DNA from: Bacillota bacterium | GTDB taxonomy: Bacteria > Bacillota > Clostridia > Acetivibrionales > DTU013 | Reading direction: 5' to 3' | Assembly (NCBI GenBank): GCA_023439545.1 | Contig: JAEXNT010000015.1 | Span: forward strand, 1 to 64,000 | Length of the DNA: 64,000 nt | In this document: one piece after another, positions 8,094 to 16,421 of the stretch | Position numbering within the stretch: the first letter of the stretch is position 1 | How the letters are laid out: each line of letters opens with the position of its first letter | Notes under the pieces: model-generated | Database searches by the model: none | Told to the model about the DNA's origin: nothing | Seen by the model: only the letters and a program-made list of their open reading frames with translations | Program-made: the position numbers and the translations under genes

Positions 8094-8876
8094 TCGGATT
8101 AGTGCAAGAGCGATTACCACTGCTCCGAGAATTAGCCTGTAGACGGTAAATATGCCAAAACCCCTGCGTTTGAGGTAATTAAGAAGGAACTTGATACTGA
8201 GCGCTCCGACAATGGCGGATGTAATTATCGCCGCAACGAACGGGGCAGTCTCCACCGATACATTGACGAGGTCTTTTGCCTTGTAGACACCGCTTAGGAA
8301 AATAAACGGTGTGGACAGCAGGAAAGTAAACCTTGCCGCATCCTCACGTTTTACGCCCATTGCTCGTCCCGCCGCCATCGTGATCCCTGAGCGCGAAACT
8401 CCCGGGAACATCGCAAGCGCCTGGGATACGCCTATTAGTAGGCTTCTTTTTAGTCCTATCTCCTTAAGCTGGACTCTTGATTCAAAGAATTTATCAGCAA
8501 CATAAAGCAGGATGCCCATTGCTATGAGCATGACTCCGATGAGTATCGGGTTCCTGAAGGTAGTGGCTATCTGGTCTTCAAACAGTACTCCGAATATACC
8601 GCCAGGTACGCAGGCAAGTATAATGTACCAGAAGAGCTTGCCCTCGCTCGATTTCACATCTGTCAGCCCGGCTTTGATCAATTTGATCCAGTCCTTCCAG
8701 AAGAAAATAACTACGGCGATCAAAGTCCCCATATGCATAGCGATGTCGAATTCGAGGCCGGGATCCTTCCATCCGAAAAACCAGGGCAGCAGCGTTATAT
8801 GAGCCGTGCTCGATATGGGCAGGAATTCTCCCAGTCCCTGGATTATACCATAAATGATTGCTTGTAATATACTCAT
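8091..8876 (-). CDS. uppP: Undecaprenyl-diphosphate phosphatase
   Basis: 261 residues, about eight membrane segments, BacA family. It removes a phosphate from C55-PP to regenerate the lipid carrier for peptidoglycan and teichoic acid precursors and gives some bacitracin tolerance. Both active-site motifs are present: GLGEFLPISSTAH near the N-terminus and PGVSRSGITM around residue 160. Single gene; RBS GGAGG is about eight bases before the ATG. Confidence 0.97.
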   Translation of the reverse strand: MSILQAIIYGIIQGLGEFLPISSTAHITLLPWFFGWKDPGLEFDIAMHMGTLIAVVIFFWKDWIKLIKAGLTDVKSSEGKLFWYIILACVPGGIFGVLFEDQIATTFRNPILIGVMLIAMGILLYVADKFFESRVQLKEIGLKRSLLIGVSQALAMFPGVSRSGITMAAGRAMGVKREDAARFTFLLSTPFIFLSGVYKAKDLVNVSVETAPFVAAIITSAIVGALSIKFLLNYLKRRGFGIFTVYRLILGAVVIALALIR

Positions 8877-9052
8877 CCGTAACCCTCCAAATTTTTAACA
8901 TGCGTTCCGGCCTGCCGTACCTCAGACTCCGGTGCTGCAAATCAGCATCGTGCATGTTTTATATAGTAAGTTTATAACATTCTGTAATAGGCTGCCATTG
9001 AAAAATATTACAAAGTCGGACTATTGTCTTACATTTTCGTAATGTACGGCAA

Positions 9053-9916
9053 TCAAGCGGCCTTTTCCTCATCGTAATACCGGGGATAATAACCGCCGTC
9101 CTTATCCTCGAGAAAAGGCCTTTCATCTTCGGGCAGTGACCACAATCCCCTGCTCTGTCTGATCGCATTCTCCATCAGACCGGTAAAATACTCCTTGTTG
9201 ACGGTATTGGGCTTGACGAATTCGACCCTGGCGTAGCCTTCCGAAACAAGGATGGAATTCACACAAGAGCCGTCATCCAGTATTACATACGCCAGAAGCC
9301 TGTCGTAACGGTCATCGGTATCCTTTTCGAACACCAGCTTCACTTTCTTGTCCTGTACAAACTCCTTGAGCCTTTCGAAAGCTTCCTTGCCGTATGCCTG
9401 CACTTTTACGCCTGACATGACCGATTCGGGCGTATCTATGCAAAGCAGCCTTACGCGGTAATCCTTGTTTTTATATACCGCCACAAGCGTATCGCCGTCG
9501 ACTGTACGTTTTATACGGGCGGTTATCGTTCCTCCGGGAACGATGCCTTCCACTTCCGTAGGCTTTATCGTGCTGTCCGGGAGTTCCGTCTGAGTCCCGG
9601 ATTCTTCTGTGATCCGTTTGTCAGGGACAGCGGTATTATCTGCCCCCTCACTTGCGGCAGGTTTATCAACTGCCTCAACCACAGTAGTTTCGTTTCCGTC
9701 CTCCGATGCAGTTTCGTCAGCTGTTTCAGCTGCCCCTGTTTTATCGTCTTCAGCCGCTATTATACCTACCGCGGCTTCAGCTGTGGCTGCCGGTTTACCG
9801 GCAATTGCCGGAACTGTGTCCGAACCGGGCAGCTTAAACGAACCCGGTGATAAAAAATAAAGTATAATAATACCGACCAGCGCCAGACCTGTAAATGCCG
9901 GAGCCTTTTTCCCCAT
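9053..9916 (-). CDS. Membrane-anchored thermonuclease (SNase) family protein
   Basis: 287 residues. Residues 1-25 form one hydrophobic segment (signal anchor or signal peptide), then about 100 residues of Ala/Thr/Glu-rich linker, then a staphylococcal nuclease domain (about 132-275). Catalytic elements: VDGDT, RLLCIDTPE (Arg and Glu) and DTDDRYDRLLAYV (second Arg). It would cut DNA or RNA at the cell surface in a calcium-dependent way, for nucleotide scavenging or competence-like uptake; that role is inference. Followed on the same strand by uppP after 176 bases. Confidence 0.88.
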   Translation of the reverse strand: MGKKAPAFTGLALVGIIILYFLSPGSFKLPGSDTVPAIAGKPAATAEAAVGIIAAEDDKTGAAETADETASEDGNETTVVEAVDKPAASEGADNTAVPDKRITEESGTQTELPDSTIKPTEVEGIVPGGTITARIKRTVDGDTLVAVYKNKDYRVRLLCIDTPESVMSGVKVQAYGKEAFERLKEFVQDKKVKLVFEKDTDDRYDRLLAYVILDDGSCVNSILVSEGYARVEFVKPNTVNKEYFTGLMENAIRQSRGLWSLPEDERPFLEDKDGGYYPRYYDEEKAA

Positions 9917-9989
9917 ATGTATCGACCTTCCTGTCGGTCAGGTTATATGCTGCAGGTTTCAATCCTTTCAATATAATAACACATAATAA

Positions 9990-10042
9990 TAAAAAACTAC
10001 AGTGACGGAGCGGCAGTCGCCTGCCGGGAACCATACTGTAGT
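9990..10042 (-). terminator. Rho-independent terminator downstream of lonB
   Basis: On the minus strand the outer arms ACTACAGT (10035-10042) and ACTGTAGT (9996-10003) enclose an inner GGCAG/CTGCC stem, followed by a run of six T residues. Confidence 0.75.
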
Positions 10043-10173
10043 ATATTTACTGAAACTACAAAGTTATTACAGGGTATTAATTGTATATTTTCAGCTGCAG
10101 ACTGTCTGTCTTTCGATGTCGCGGCTAAAGACCCCTTTGTACGCGTGCTATATCAAAGCTGTGCGCCAATCGA

Positions 10174-11871
10174 TCAAAAGCTCTTGTCGATAGCCGGAGA
10201 AGCCGCCAAAACAGGCACGACCGGCTTTTGCACGGGCACTTCGCCATCGTGCTTGATGAGGCCGCGTTCAAACGTCTGCTCAATTACCTGCATAATGTCA
10301 TCCACAGGAATCACGTCGATACCCATGTCGCTGAAAGTCTCCTGCCAATTTTCCCTCGGTATGAGCACCTTGTTAATGCCGGCCAGCTTGGCTGCCTCCA
10401 CCTTGGCTGCGACACCGCCGACAGGTTTGACCTTTCCCCTGATGGAAAGTTCACCAGTCATGGCGATATCGTTGCTTACCGGTATATTTAATATGACGGA
10501 ATAAACAGCCATTGCGATCGCGATACCCGCTGACGGTCCGTCGATCGGTATGCCGCCGGGAAAGTTCAAGTGGATGTCGTATTCCTTTGGATCTACATCG
10601 AGAAATCTTTTCAACACAGTCAGAACATTTTCGACGGAAGCCTTTGCAGAGCTTGTTCTCTTGAGTTTATGACCCCTGCCGTCCATTTCCTCCTCCTCGA
10701 CAATTCCCGTAACCATTATGTTGCCTTTGCCTGATTGGGCTTTGATCGCTGAGGCTTCGATGTCTATCACTATACCCGTGGCATTTCCGAATACTGCGAG
10801 CCCGTTCATGCACCCCACCTGATTCTCGCGTGCGCATATCTTCTTTTCGAGCCTTGGGCTGTAGTGGCCGAATTCGGCTACCCATTCCACGTCCTTGCGC
10901 GTTATGGTGCTTCTGCCTTCCACCTGTACTACGCCTCCGGCGATCTGGACTATATTGACCGCGTCCCTGCCGTTCTGCGCATATTTTGCGATAAGCTCCT
11001 CAATTCCCTCTTCCATCCTGAAGCCTCCTCTGAATGTCGCATTGCGGGCAATTATGGCGACTTCGTCTGCGAGCAGCGGCCTGAAATAGATCTCCACACA
11101 CCTGGAACGCAGTGCGGGGGGAAGCTCCTCGGCTGTCCTCGTTGTAGCGCCTACGAGCCTGAAATCGGCAGGCAGCCCTTTTTGAAATATTTCATGTATG
11201 TGCGCCGGGATATTCGGATCCTCTGAGCTGTAGTAGGCGCTTTCCAGTATTACCTTTCGGTCTTCGAGCACCTTTAGCAGCTTATTCATCTGTATGGGAT
11301 GAAGTTCGCCTATTTCATCGATGAACAGTATACCGCCATGGGCTTTGGTAACAGCGCCCGGTTTTGGCTGGGGGATCCCTGCCACGCCGTATGCGCCGGC
11401 GCCCTGATAGATAGGATCGTGCACCGAACCGATCAGCGGGTCGGCAATGCCACGTTCATCAAAACGCAGTATGGTAGCGTCGACTTCGACAAATTTGGAT
11501 TCCCTTTTGAAGGGCGAAATAGGCATCTGCTTGGCTTCCTCAAGGATGACTCGCGCGGCCGCGGTTTTACCTATACCGGGAGGGCCGTAAATAATGACAT
11601 GCTGAGGATTAGGTCCGCAAAGCGCAGCTCTCAGAGCCTTGAGTCCCTGCTCCTGGCCTATTATATCAGTGAGGCTGGAAGGTCTGGTCTTTTCGGACAA
11701 AGGCTCTGTCAGCTTGATCTCCTTCATCCTACGGAGCTTCTCCAGTTCCTTTCTTGATTCCTTCTCAATGGCGCTTTTATTACCCTGTTGCGATTTTAGC
11801 AGATTGAGAAAGTATATCCCTATTATTATGGAAAAGAAAAATTGTATTATCAGAAAGGTATTGGTCAGCAT
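10174..11871 (-). CDS. lonB: ATP-dependent protease LonB, membrane-anchored
   Basis: 565 residues. An N-terminal membrane helix (about 4-23) replaces the LonA substrate domain. The AAA+ module has Walker A GPPGIGKT and Walker B GGILFIDEIGE. The C-terminal protease domain has the catalytic serine in GPSAGIAIAM and the lysine of the Ser-Lys dyad in INKVLIP. It lies just downstream of clpX, as in bacilli, where LonB is membrane-associated and active around sporulation. Its start is 160 bases from clpX, past a strong hairpin, so it may be transcribed separately. Confidence 0.95.
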   Translation of the reverse strand: MLTNTFLIIQFFFSIIIGIYFLNLLKSQQGNKSAIEKESRKELEKLRRMKEIKLTEPLSEKTRPSSLTDIIGQEQGLKALRAALCGPNPQHVIIYGPPGIGKTAAARVILEEAKQMPISPFKRESKFVEVDATILRFDERGIADPLIGSVHDPIYQGAGAYGVAGIPQPKPGAVTKAHGGILFIDEIGELHPIQMNKLLKVLEDRKVILESAYYSSEDPNIPAHIHEIFQKGLPADFRLVGATTRTAEELPPALRSRCVEIYFRPLLADEVAIIARNATFRGGFRMEEGIEELIAKYAQNGRDAVNIVQIAGGVVQVEGRSTITRKDVEWVAEFGHYSPRLEKKICARENQVGCMNGLAVFGNATGIVIDIEASAIKAQSGKGNIMVTGIVEEEEMDGRGHKLKRTSSAKASVENVLTVLKRFLDVDPKEYDIHLNFPGGIPIDGPSAGIAIAMAVYSVILNIPVSNDIAMTGELSIRGKVKPVGGVAAKVEAAKLAGINKVLIPRENWQETFSDMGIDVIPVDDIMQVIEQTFERGLIKHDGEVPVQKPVVPVLAASPAIDKSF

Positions 11872-11979
11872 TCCATCTCCTCCTTGTGTGTAGCTGTACT
11901 AAGTATTGCAAACCATATCACCTTTAGTATTGACTAACACAATAAATTTATCCGTAGCAGGATCGAAATACCGCGCAAC

Positions 11980-12018
11980 GAAACAGAGGGACGGTTCAAA
12001 GAACCGTCCCTCTGTTTC
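11980..12018. repeat. Perfect 18-bp hairpin between clpX and lonB
   Basis: Arms GAAACAGAGGGACGGTTC (11980-11997) and its exact complement (12001-12018) with a three-base loop, starting 13 bases after the clpX stop. The perfect arms and the AGGGACGGTTC core look like a mobile palindrome family rather than an ordinary terminator, and no T-run follows on either strand. It may still end or stabilise the clpX transcript. Confidence 0.75.
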
Positions 12019-12031
12019 TAAGCTTCCAGCT

Positions 12032-13327
12032 TCAGGAAGCCGTTTCCTTCTTGACTCTTGATTTCTTACCTGCCGCCTTTTTCAGCGGCTTCCTGTTTTC
12101 ATTAAGCACCAGGTTCGGGGCTGCCTTCGTTTCCACCGTATCCTTGGTGACGATACACTTTTCCACGTTTGTCGCAGATGGGATATCGTACATCACATCC
12201 AGCATTATTTCCTCGATGATCGCTCGCAAACCCCTGGCCCCGGTATTACGCGCCAGTGCCTTGTCTGCGATGGCGATGAGCGCATCCTGATCGAATTCGA
12301 GCAGCGCGTCATCCATCTCGAACAGCTTCTGATATTGCTTAACCAGCGCGTTCTTGGGCTCGGTCAGAATCTTTATCAGCGCTTCCCTGTCGAGAGAACC
12401 GAGCGTCACAATTACCGGCAGCCTTCCTACGAATTCGGGGATCAGCCCGTATTTCAGCAAGTCCTGCGGGAGTATGTGCGATAATATCTCTCCGATGTCC
12501 TTTTCCTTTTTGCTTTCGACCTTTGCGCCAAAACCGATGGCCCTGGTGCCGATGCGGCTTTCGATTATCTTTTCGATACCGTCGAAAGCGCCGCCGCATA
12601 TGAACAGTATATTGGTGGTGTCGATCTGTATAAACTCCTGGTGCGGGTGCTTCCTGCCGCCCTGCGGCGGAACTGAAGCAGTCGTACCTTCAAGTATCTT
12701 CAATAAAGCCTGCTGCACACCTTCACCGCTGACGTCGCGTGTGATGGACGGGTTTTCGGATTTTCTGGCGATTTTGTCTATCTCATCGATATATATTATG
12801 CCTTTTTCGGCTTTTTCTATATCGTAATCCGCCGCCTGTATGAGCTTGAGCAGAATGTTCTCTACGTCCTCACCCACATAGCCCGCTTCCGTCAATGATG
12901 TTGCGTCCGCAATTGCGAACGGAACGTTCAGCAGCCTTGCAAGAGTCTGAGCCAGCAGCGTTTTGCCGGAGCCGGTAGGCCCGAGCATTACTATATTGCT
13001 CTTTTGAATTTCCACTTCACTGGACCGCACATCGGTGTTGATCCTTTTATAATGGTTGTACACCGCTACGGCTAGCGATTTCTTAGCGGCTTCCTGGCCG
13101 ATGACGTACTGATCCAGTATAGCTTTTATATCCTTCGGTTTGGGTATATCGTTGAGTTCGGCCTCGCCCTTGTTCTCTTCGAATTCCTCTTCGATTATTT
13201 CCGAACAAAGCTCTATGCACTCATCGCAAATATACACTCCCGGGCCTGCGACCAGTCTCTTCACCTGTTCCTGGGTCTTACCGCAGAAGGAGCATTTCAG
13301 CTGCTTCTTCTCATCATATCTGGACAT
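12032..13327 (-). CDS. clpX: ClpX unfoldase subunit of the ClpXP protease
   Basis: 431 residues. The N-terminal C4 zinc finger (CSFCGKTQ ... YICDEC) binds adaptors and substrates; the AAA+ domain has Walker A GPTGSGKT, Walker B IIYIDEIDKIA and the pore loop GYVGEDVE. The ClpP-contacting IGF-type loop is IGFGAKVE. It unfolds SsrA-tagged and other proteins for ClpP in the cytoplasm. Twelve bases downstream of clpP, in one operon. The Lys-rich tail is typical of clostridial ClpX. Confidence 0.98.
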   Translation of the reverse strand: MSRYDEKKQLKCSFCGKTQEQVKRLVAGPGVYICDECIELCSEIIEEEFEENKGEAELNDIPKPKDIKAILDQYVIGQEAAKKSLAVAVYNHYKRINTDVRSSEVEIQKSNIVMLGPTGSGKTLLAQTLARLLNVPFAIADATSLTEAGYVGEDVENILLKLIQAADYDIEKAEKGIIYIDEIDKIARKSENPSITRDVSGEGVQQALLKILEGTTASVPPQGGRKHPHQEFIQIDTTNILFICGGAFDGIEKIIESRIGTRAIGFGAKVESKKEKDIGEILSHILPQDLLKYGLIPEFVGRLPVIVTLGSLDREALIKILTEPKNALVKQYQKLFEMDDALLEFDQDALIAIADKALARNTGARGLRAIIEEIMLDVMYDIPSATNVEKCIVTKDTVETKAAPNLVLNENRKPLKKAAGKKSRVKKETAS

Positions 13328-13339
13328 CGCTCCACCCCA

Positions 13340-13924
13340 TTATTTCTTTCTGATCATGACTTCGTCAACAAGGCCGTATGCCTTTGCCTCCTCGGCAGAC
13401 ATAAAGAAATCCCTTTCCGTGTCTCTCTCGATTTTGTCAAGGGGCTGACCTGTTCTTTCACTCAAAATATTGTTCAGCCTGCCCTTTATCTTCAACAACC
13501 ATTCAGTTCTGATCTTGATATCCGTCGCCTGACCCTGAGCTCCTCCAAGCGGCTGGTGAATCATTATCTCACTGTTGGGCAGTGCAAATCTTTTTCCCTT
13601 GGTTCCGGCCGCGAGCAGGAATGCTCCCATGCTTGCCGCCATACCCACGCATATCGTCTGAACATCCGCCTTGACATGCTGCATCGTGTCATATATTGCA
13701 AATCCCGCAGTCACAGAACCTCCGGGACTGTTTATATACAGCTGTATATCCTTATCCGGATCGACTGAATCAAGATAAAGCATCTGTGCGACCACGAGGC
13801 TCGCAGTAACGTCGTTGACCTCGTCGCTCAGCATGATTATCCTTTCCTTGAGCAGCATGGAGAATATATCATAAGACCTCTCTCCTCTGTTCGACTGCTC
13901 AACTACTATTGGTACCAAGCTCAT
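13340..13924 (-). CDS. clpP: ClpP serine protease subunit
   Basis: 194 residues from the chosen start MSLVPIVVEQ; an earlier ATG at 13942 lacks a ribosome binding site, whereas GGGAGGG precedes 13924 by six bases. Catalytic triad: Ser in GMAASMGAF, His in MIHQPLGG, Asp in ERDTERDFF. It forms the tetradecameric proteolytic chamber used by ClpX. Between tig and clpX, the common clostridial and proteobacterial order. Confidence 0.98.
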   Translation of the reverse strand: MSLVPIVVEQSNRGERSYDIFSMLLKERIIMLSDEVNDVTASLVVAQMLYLDSVDPDKDIQLYINSPGGSVTAGFAIYDTMQHVKADVQTICVGMAASMGAFLLAAGTKGKRFALPNSEIMIHQPLGGAQGQATDIKIRTEWLLKIKGRLNNILSERTGQPLDKIERDTERDFFMSAEEAKAYGLVDEVMIRKK

Positions 13925-14023
13925 AATATCCCTCCCAAACATTAGTCATATAATATTACGACAAAAACAACAGCTTTGTTTAAGTCTCTTTATTGTTTCC
14001 CACAAAAAATATAATATAAACCG

Positions 14024-15313
14024 TTACTGATTCAGTTTCGCATTTTCGAGCAGGAAATCCACAGTCTTTCTGGCAACCAATGTGCTCCTGATATATTCTA
14101 TATCATCCGGTTTCAAATGTTGCTTGAAATCCTCTACGGACTGCTTGTAATTTTCAGAGATATTCTTTATTTCTTGTTCGACGTCTTCATCGGTGGGTAC
14201 TATGCCCTCTGTTACGCCGACCTTCTCTATTACAAGCTGCGTCTTTACTTCCTGTTCGGCCCTTGTCTTGAATTGTTCCCTGAAACTGTCCATGTTCATA
14301 CCCATGGCTTCAAGGTATTTATCAACTTCGAGGCCTTGGTAGCGCAATCTCATTCCAAAATCGTAAACAAGGTCGTCTATGCGCTTTTGGACCATAACCT
14401 CAGGTATTTCGACAGTCGCGTTGGAAACAACTTTTTCAACAACGTTGTCCTCGTCTTCGTGATGTGCATTGTGCTCAGCCTTCTCAACAAGCTTCCTCCT
14501 GAGATCGGCCTTGTATTCCTCCATCGTTTCGAATTCGCTTACATCCTTTGCAAATTCGTCGTCCAATGCAGGCAATTCCTTTAGTTTTATTTCCTTGACC
14601 TTTACCTTGAAAACGGCGGGTTTGCCTGCCAATTCCTGCGAGCCGTATTCTTCGGGGAAGGATACGTTTACGTCTTTTTCCTCGTCTGCGGCCATACCGA
14701 CCAATTGCTCCTCAAAACCGGGGATGAACGTTCCAGAACCTATGACAAGGCTGTAGTCCGCTCCTATACCGCCTTCGAAGGGCACACCGTCTATAAAGCC
14801 TTCAAAATCAATTATTGCAGTATCGCCATTGGCTACCGGCCTGTCTTCGACAGTGATGAGCCTCGAATTTATATCCTGAACCTTCTCGAGTTCCTTGTCA
14901 ACATCCTCGTCAGTCACAAGCGCGCCGGCCTTCTGAACTTCTACGCCCTTGTACTCGCCAAGCTCGACCTCGGGTTTTACGGTTACCTTCGCCGTAAATA
15001 TAAAGGTCTGTCCGCGTCCGATCTGCTTGATGTCTATTTCAGGCCTGTCAACGGGATGGATATCGTTCTCTTCGATTGCCTGGTCATACGCCTCGGGGCA
15101 TATCTCATTTATGGCGTCCTCATACAATGCCTGTTCTCCGTAAAACTTCTCTACCATGTATCTTGGAGCTTTGCCCCTTCTGAAACCGGGTATGTTGAAT
15201 TTCTTTGAATTCTTGGCGAAGGATTTTTGAAGACCTTGCTCGAATTTTTCCGCATCAACCTCTATTTCGAGTTGTACGATGTTTCTACCTGCATTTTCAA
15301 CTTTCACCTGCAT
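14024..15313 (-). CDS. tig: Trigger factor, ribosome-bound chaperone and prolyl isomerase
   Basis: 429 residues. The N-terminal ribosome-binding domain has the signature FNIPGFRRGKAPR (about 40-52); the FKBP-type isomerase domain (about 155-245) begins with GDTAIIDFEGFIDG; the C-terminal helical cradle follows. It receives nascent chains at the L23 exit site. AAGGAGA is eight bases before the ATG. The gap to clpP is 99 bases with only a short AACAAA/TTTGTT hairpin, so tig and clpPX may be co-transcribed. Confidence 0.98.
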   Translation of the reverse strand: MQVKVENAGRNIVQLEIEVDAEKFEQGLQKSFAKNSKKFNIPGFRRGKAPRYMVEKFYGEQALYEDAINEICPEAYDQAIEENDIHPVDRPEIDIKQIGRGQTFIFTAKVTVKPEVELGEYKGVEVQKAGALVTDEDVDKELEKVQDINSRLITVEDRPVANGDTAIIDFEGFIDGVPFEGGIGADYSLVIGSGTFIPGFEEQLVGMAADEEKDVNVSFPEEYGSQELAGKPAVFKVKVKEIKLKELPALDDEFAKDVSEFETMEEYKADLRRKLVEKAEHNAHHEDEDNVVEKVVSNATVEIPEVMVQKRIDDLVYDFGMRLRYQGLEVDKYLEAMGMNMDSFREQFKTRAEQEVKTQLVIEKVGVTEGIVPTDEDVEQEIKNISENYKQSVEDFKQHLKPDDIEYIRSTLVARKTVDFLLENAKLNQ

Positions 15314-15370
15314 TTGATTTTAATCTCCTTATATATCCGTTTTTTCTATGTATTCTGCTGTGCAGAACAA

Positions 15371-15431
15371 GGGGGACATACGCCCCCACAATTATCTATA
15401 CATTATAACACATTAGTTTTTGTAAAGCCAA
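15371..15431 (-). promoter_or_regulatory. Promoter and leader hairpin of tig
   Basis: Minus-strand TTGGCT (15426-15431) and TATAAT (15402-15407) with an 18-base spacer; a five-base G/C hairpin (15371-15387) lies in the untranslated leader. Confidence 0.6.
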
Positions 15432-15500
15432 TATATATGCTTATTTTTGGCGAATATTACCCGAAAACGGTAAATCCTCGCCCGAGCCGTACGTGCCGTG

Positions 15501-16205
15501 TCAAGTCAAAAGCCGGACCGGCATAAAGCCAAGGTGGTCCGAGGACACGAACCTGAATTCTATACCGCCGTACAATCCTTCAATTGCCTTTTTACCGGCT
15601 TCCCCGTGCAGATGCCCGTAGATGCAAGTCTTTACCTCATACCTTTGCATTATATCCAAAAAACCTGAAAAAACACCATTTGAATTGAAAGGCGGAAAAT
15701 GCAGCGCTGCAATTATACAGCCGCCCTCCGGCGCCCTGGCGCTTTTCAATGAAAGCTCCAGCCTCATAAGCTCACGTTGATATATTCGGGAGTCCTCGGC
15801 GCTGAAATCGTCTTCGCCCGGCATGTTCCATCCCCTTGTACCACAGATGACCGCACCCTCGGCTTCATAACTGTTATTGTGCATGAAGGCTATTGTCTTG
15901 AACCCGTTTTTGGAAAGAAACTTGTCGAGTTTGCTTTTTGTAGTCCACCAATAGTCATGGTTTCCCTTTGAAATCACCTTCCGCCCGGGCAGCCCGTCAA
16001 TAAAGCTGAAATCGGCGCAGGCCTGATCGAGGTAGGTTGCCCAGGATATGTCTCCGGGTACGATAACAGTGTCCTCGCAGCCTACGACTGCCTTCCAGTT
16101 TTCATTTAGTCTGTCCATATAATCCGTCCATCGCCCGCCGAAAACGTCCATGGGCTTGTCGACGCTCAGGGCCAGATGCAGGTCGGATATCGCGTAGATT
16201 GCCAT
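15501..16205 (-). CDS. Calcineurin-like metallophosphoesterase (COG1768 type)
   Basis: 234 residues from MAIYAISDLHL; the longer frame to 16256 has no ribosome binding site, while GAAAGGAAA lies upstream of 16205. Metal-binding motifs in order: DLHL, GDISWA, GNHDYW, an AALHFPP histidine and GHLHGE. Two-metal hydrolase of unknown substrate (phosphodiester or phosphomonoester). Cytoplasmic, single gene. Confidence 0.9.
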   Translation of the reverse strand: MAIYAISDLHLALSVDKPMDVFGGRWTDYMDRLNENWKAVVGCEDTVIVPGDISWATYLDQACADFSFIDGLPGRKVISKGNHDYWWTTKSKLDKFLSKNGFKTIAFMHNNSYEAEGAVICGTRGWNMPGEDDFSAEDSRIYQRELMRLELSLKSARAPEGGCIIAALHFPPFNSNGVFSGFLDIMQRYEVKTCIYGHLHGEAGKKAIEGLYGGIEFRFVSSDHLGFMPVRLLT

Positions 16206-16269
16206 TAAAGTTGGTATTTCCTTTCTGTCAGTGAATCTGCTAATATATTCTATCAATCACGGCTATTTT

Positions 16270-16405
16270 GCAGCCGATTGTGTGTAGTCCGTGTCTCTGT
16301 ACCGCTGTGTATCCGTGCAGCTGTGTCCCTGTAATACGGTGTCTCTATGCCGCTGTGTTATTGTGTTACTGTATCTCTGCGGACAATATCCCTGTTACTC
16401 TGCCC
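16270..16405. repeat. Low-complexity degenerate GCTGTGT/CTGTGTCTCT repeats
   Basis: The gap between uvrC and the phosphoesterase gene consists of imperfect units such as GTGTCTCTGT and CCGCTGTGT. No ORF or clear promoter is seen. Probably replication-slippage sequence. Confidence 0.5.
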
Positions 16406-16421
16406 CACCTCTGTCCCATTT

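Noticed and set aside
16270..16405. CRISPR array or structured RNA in the uvrC upstream gap
   Set aside because: Units are short, irregular and without spacers; low-complexity slippage is a better reading.
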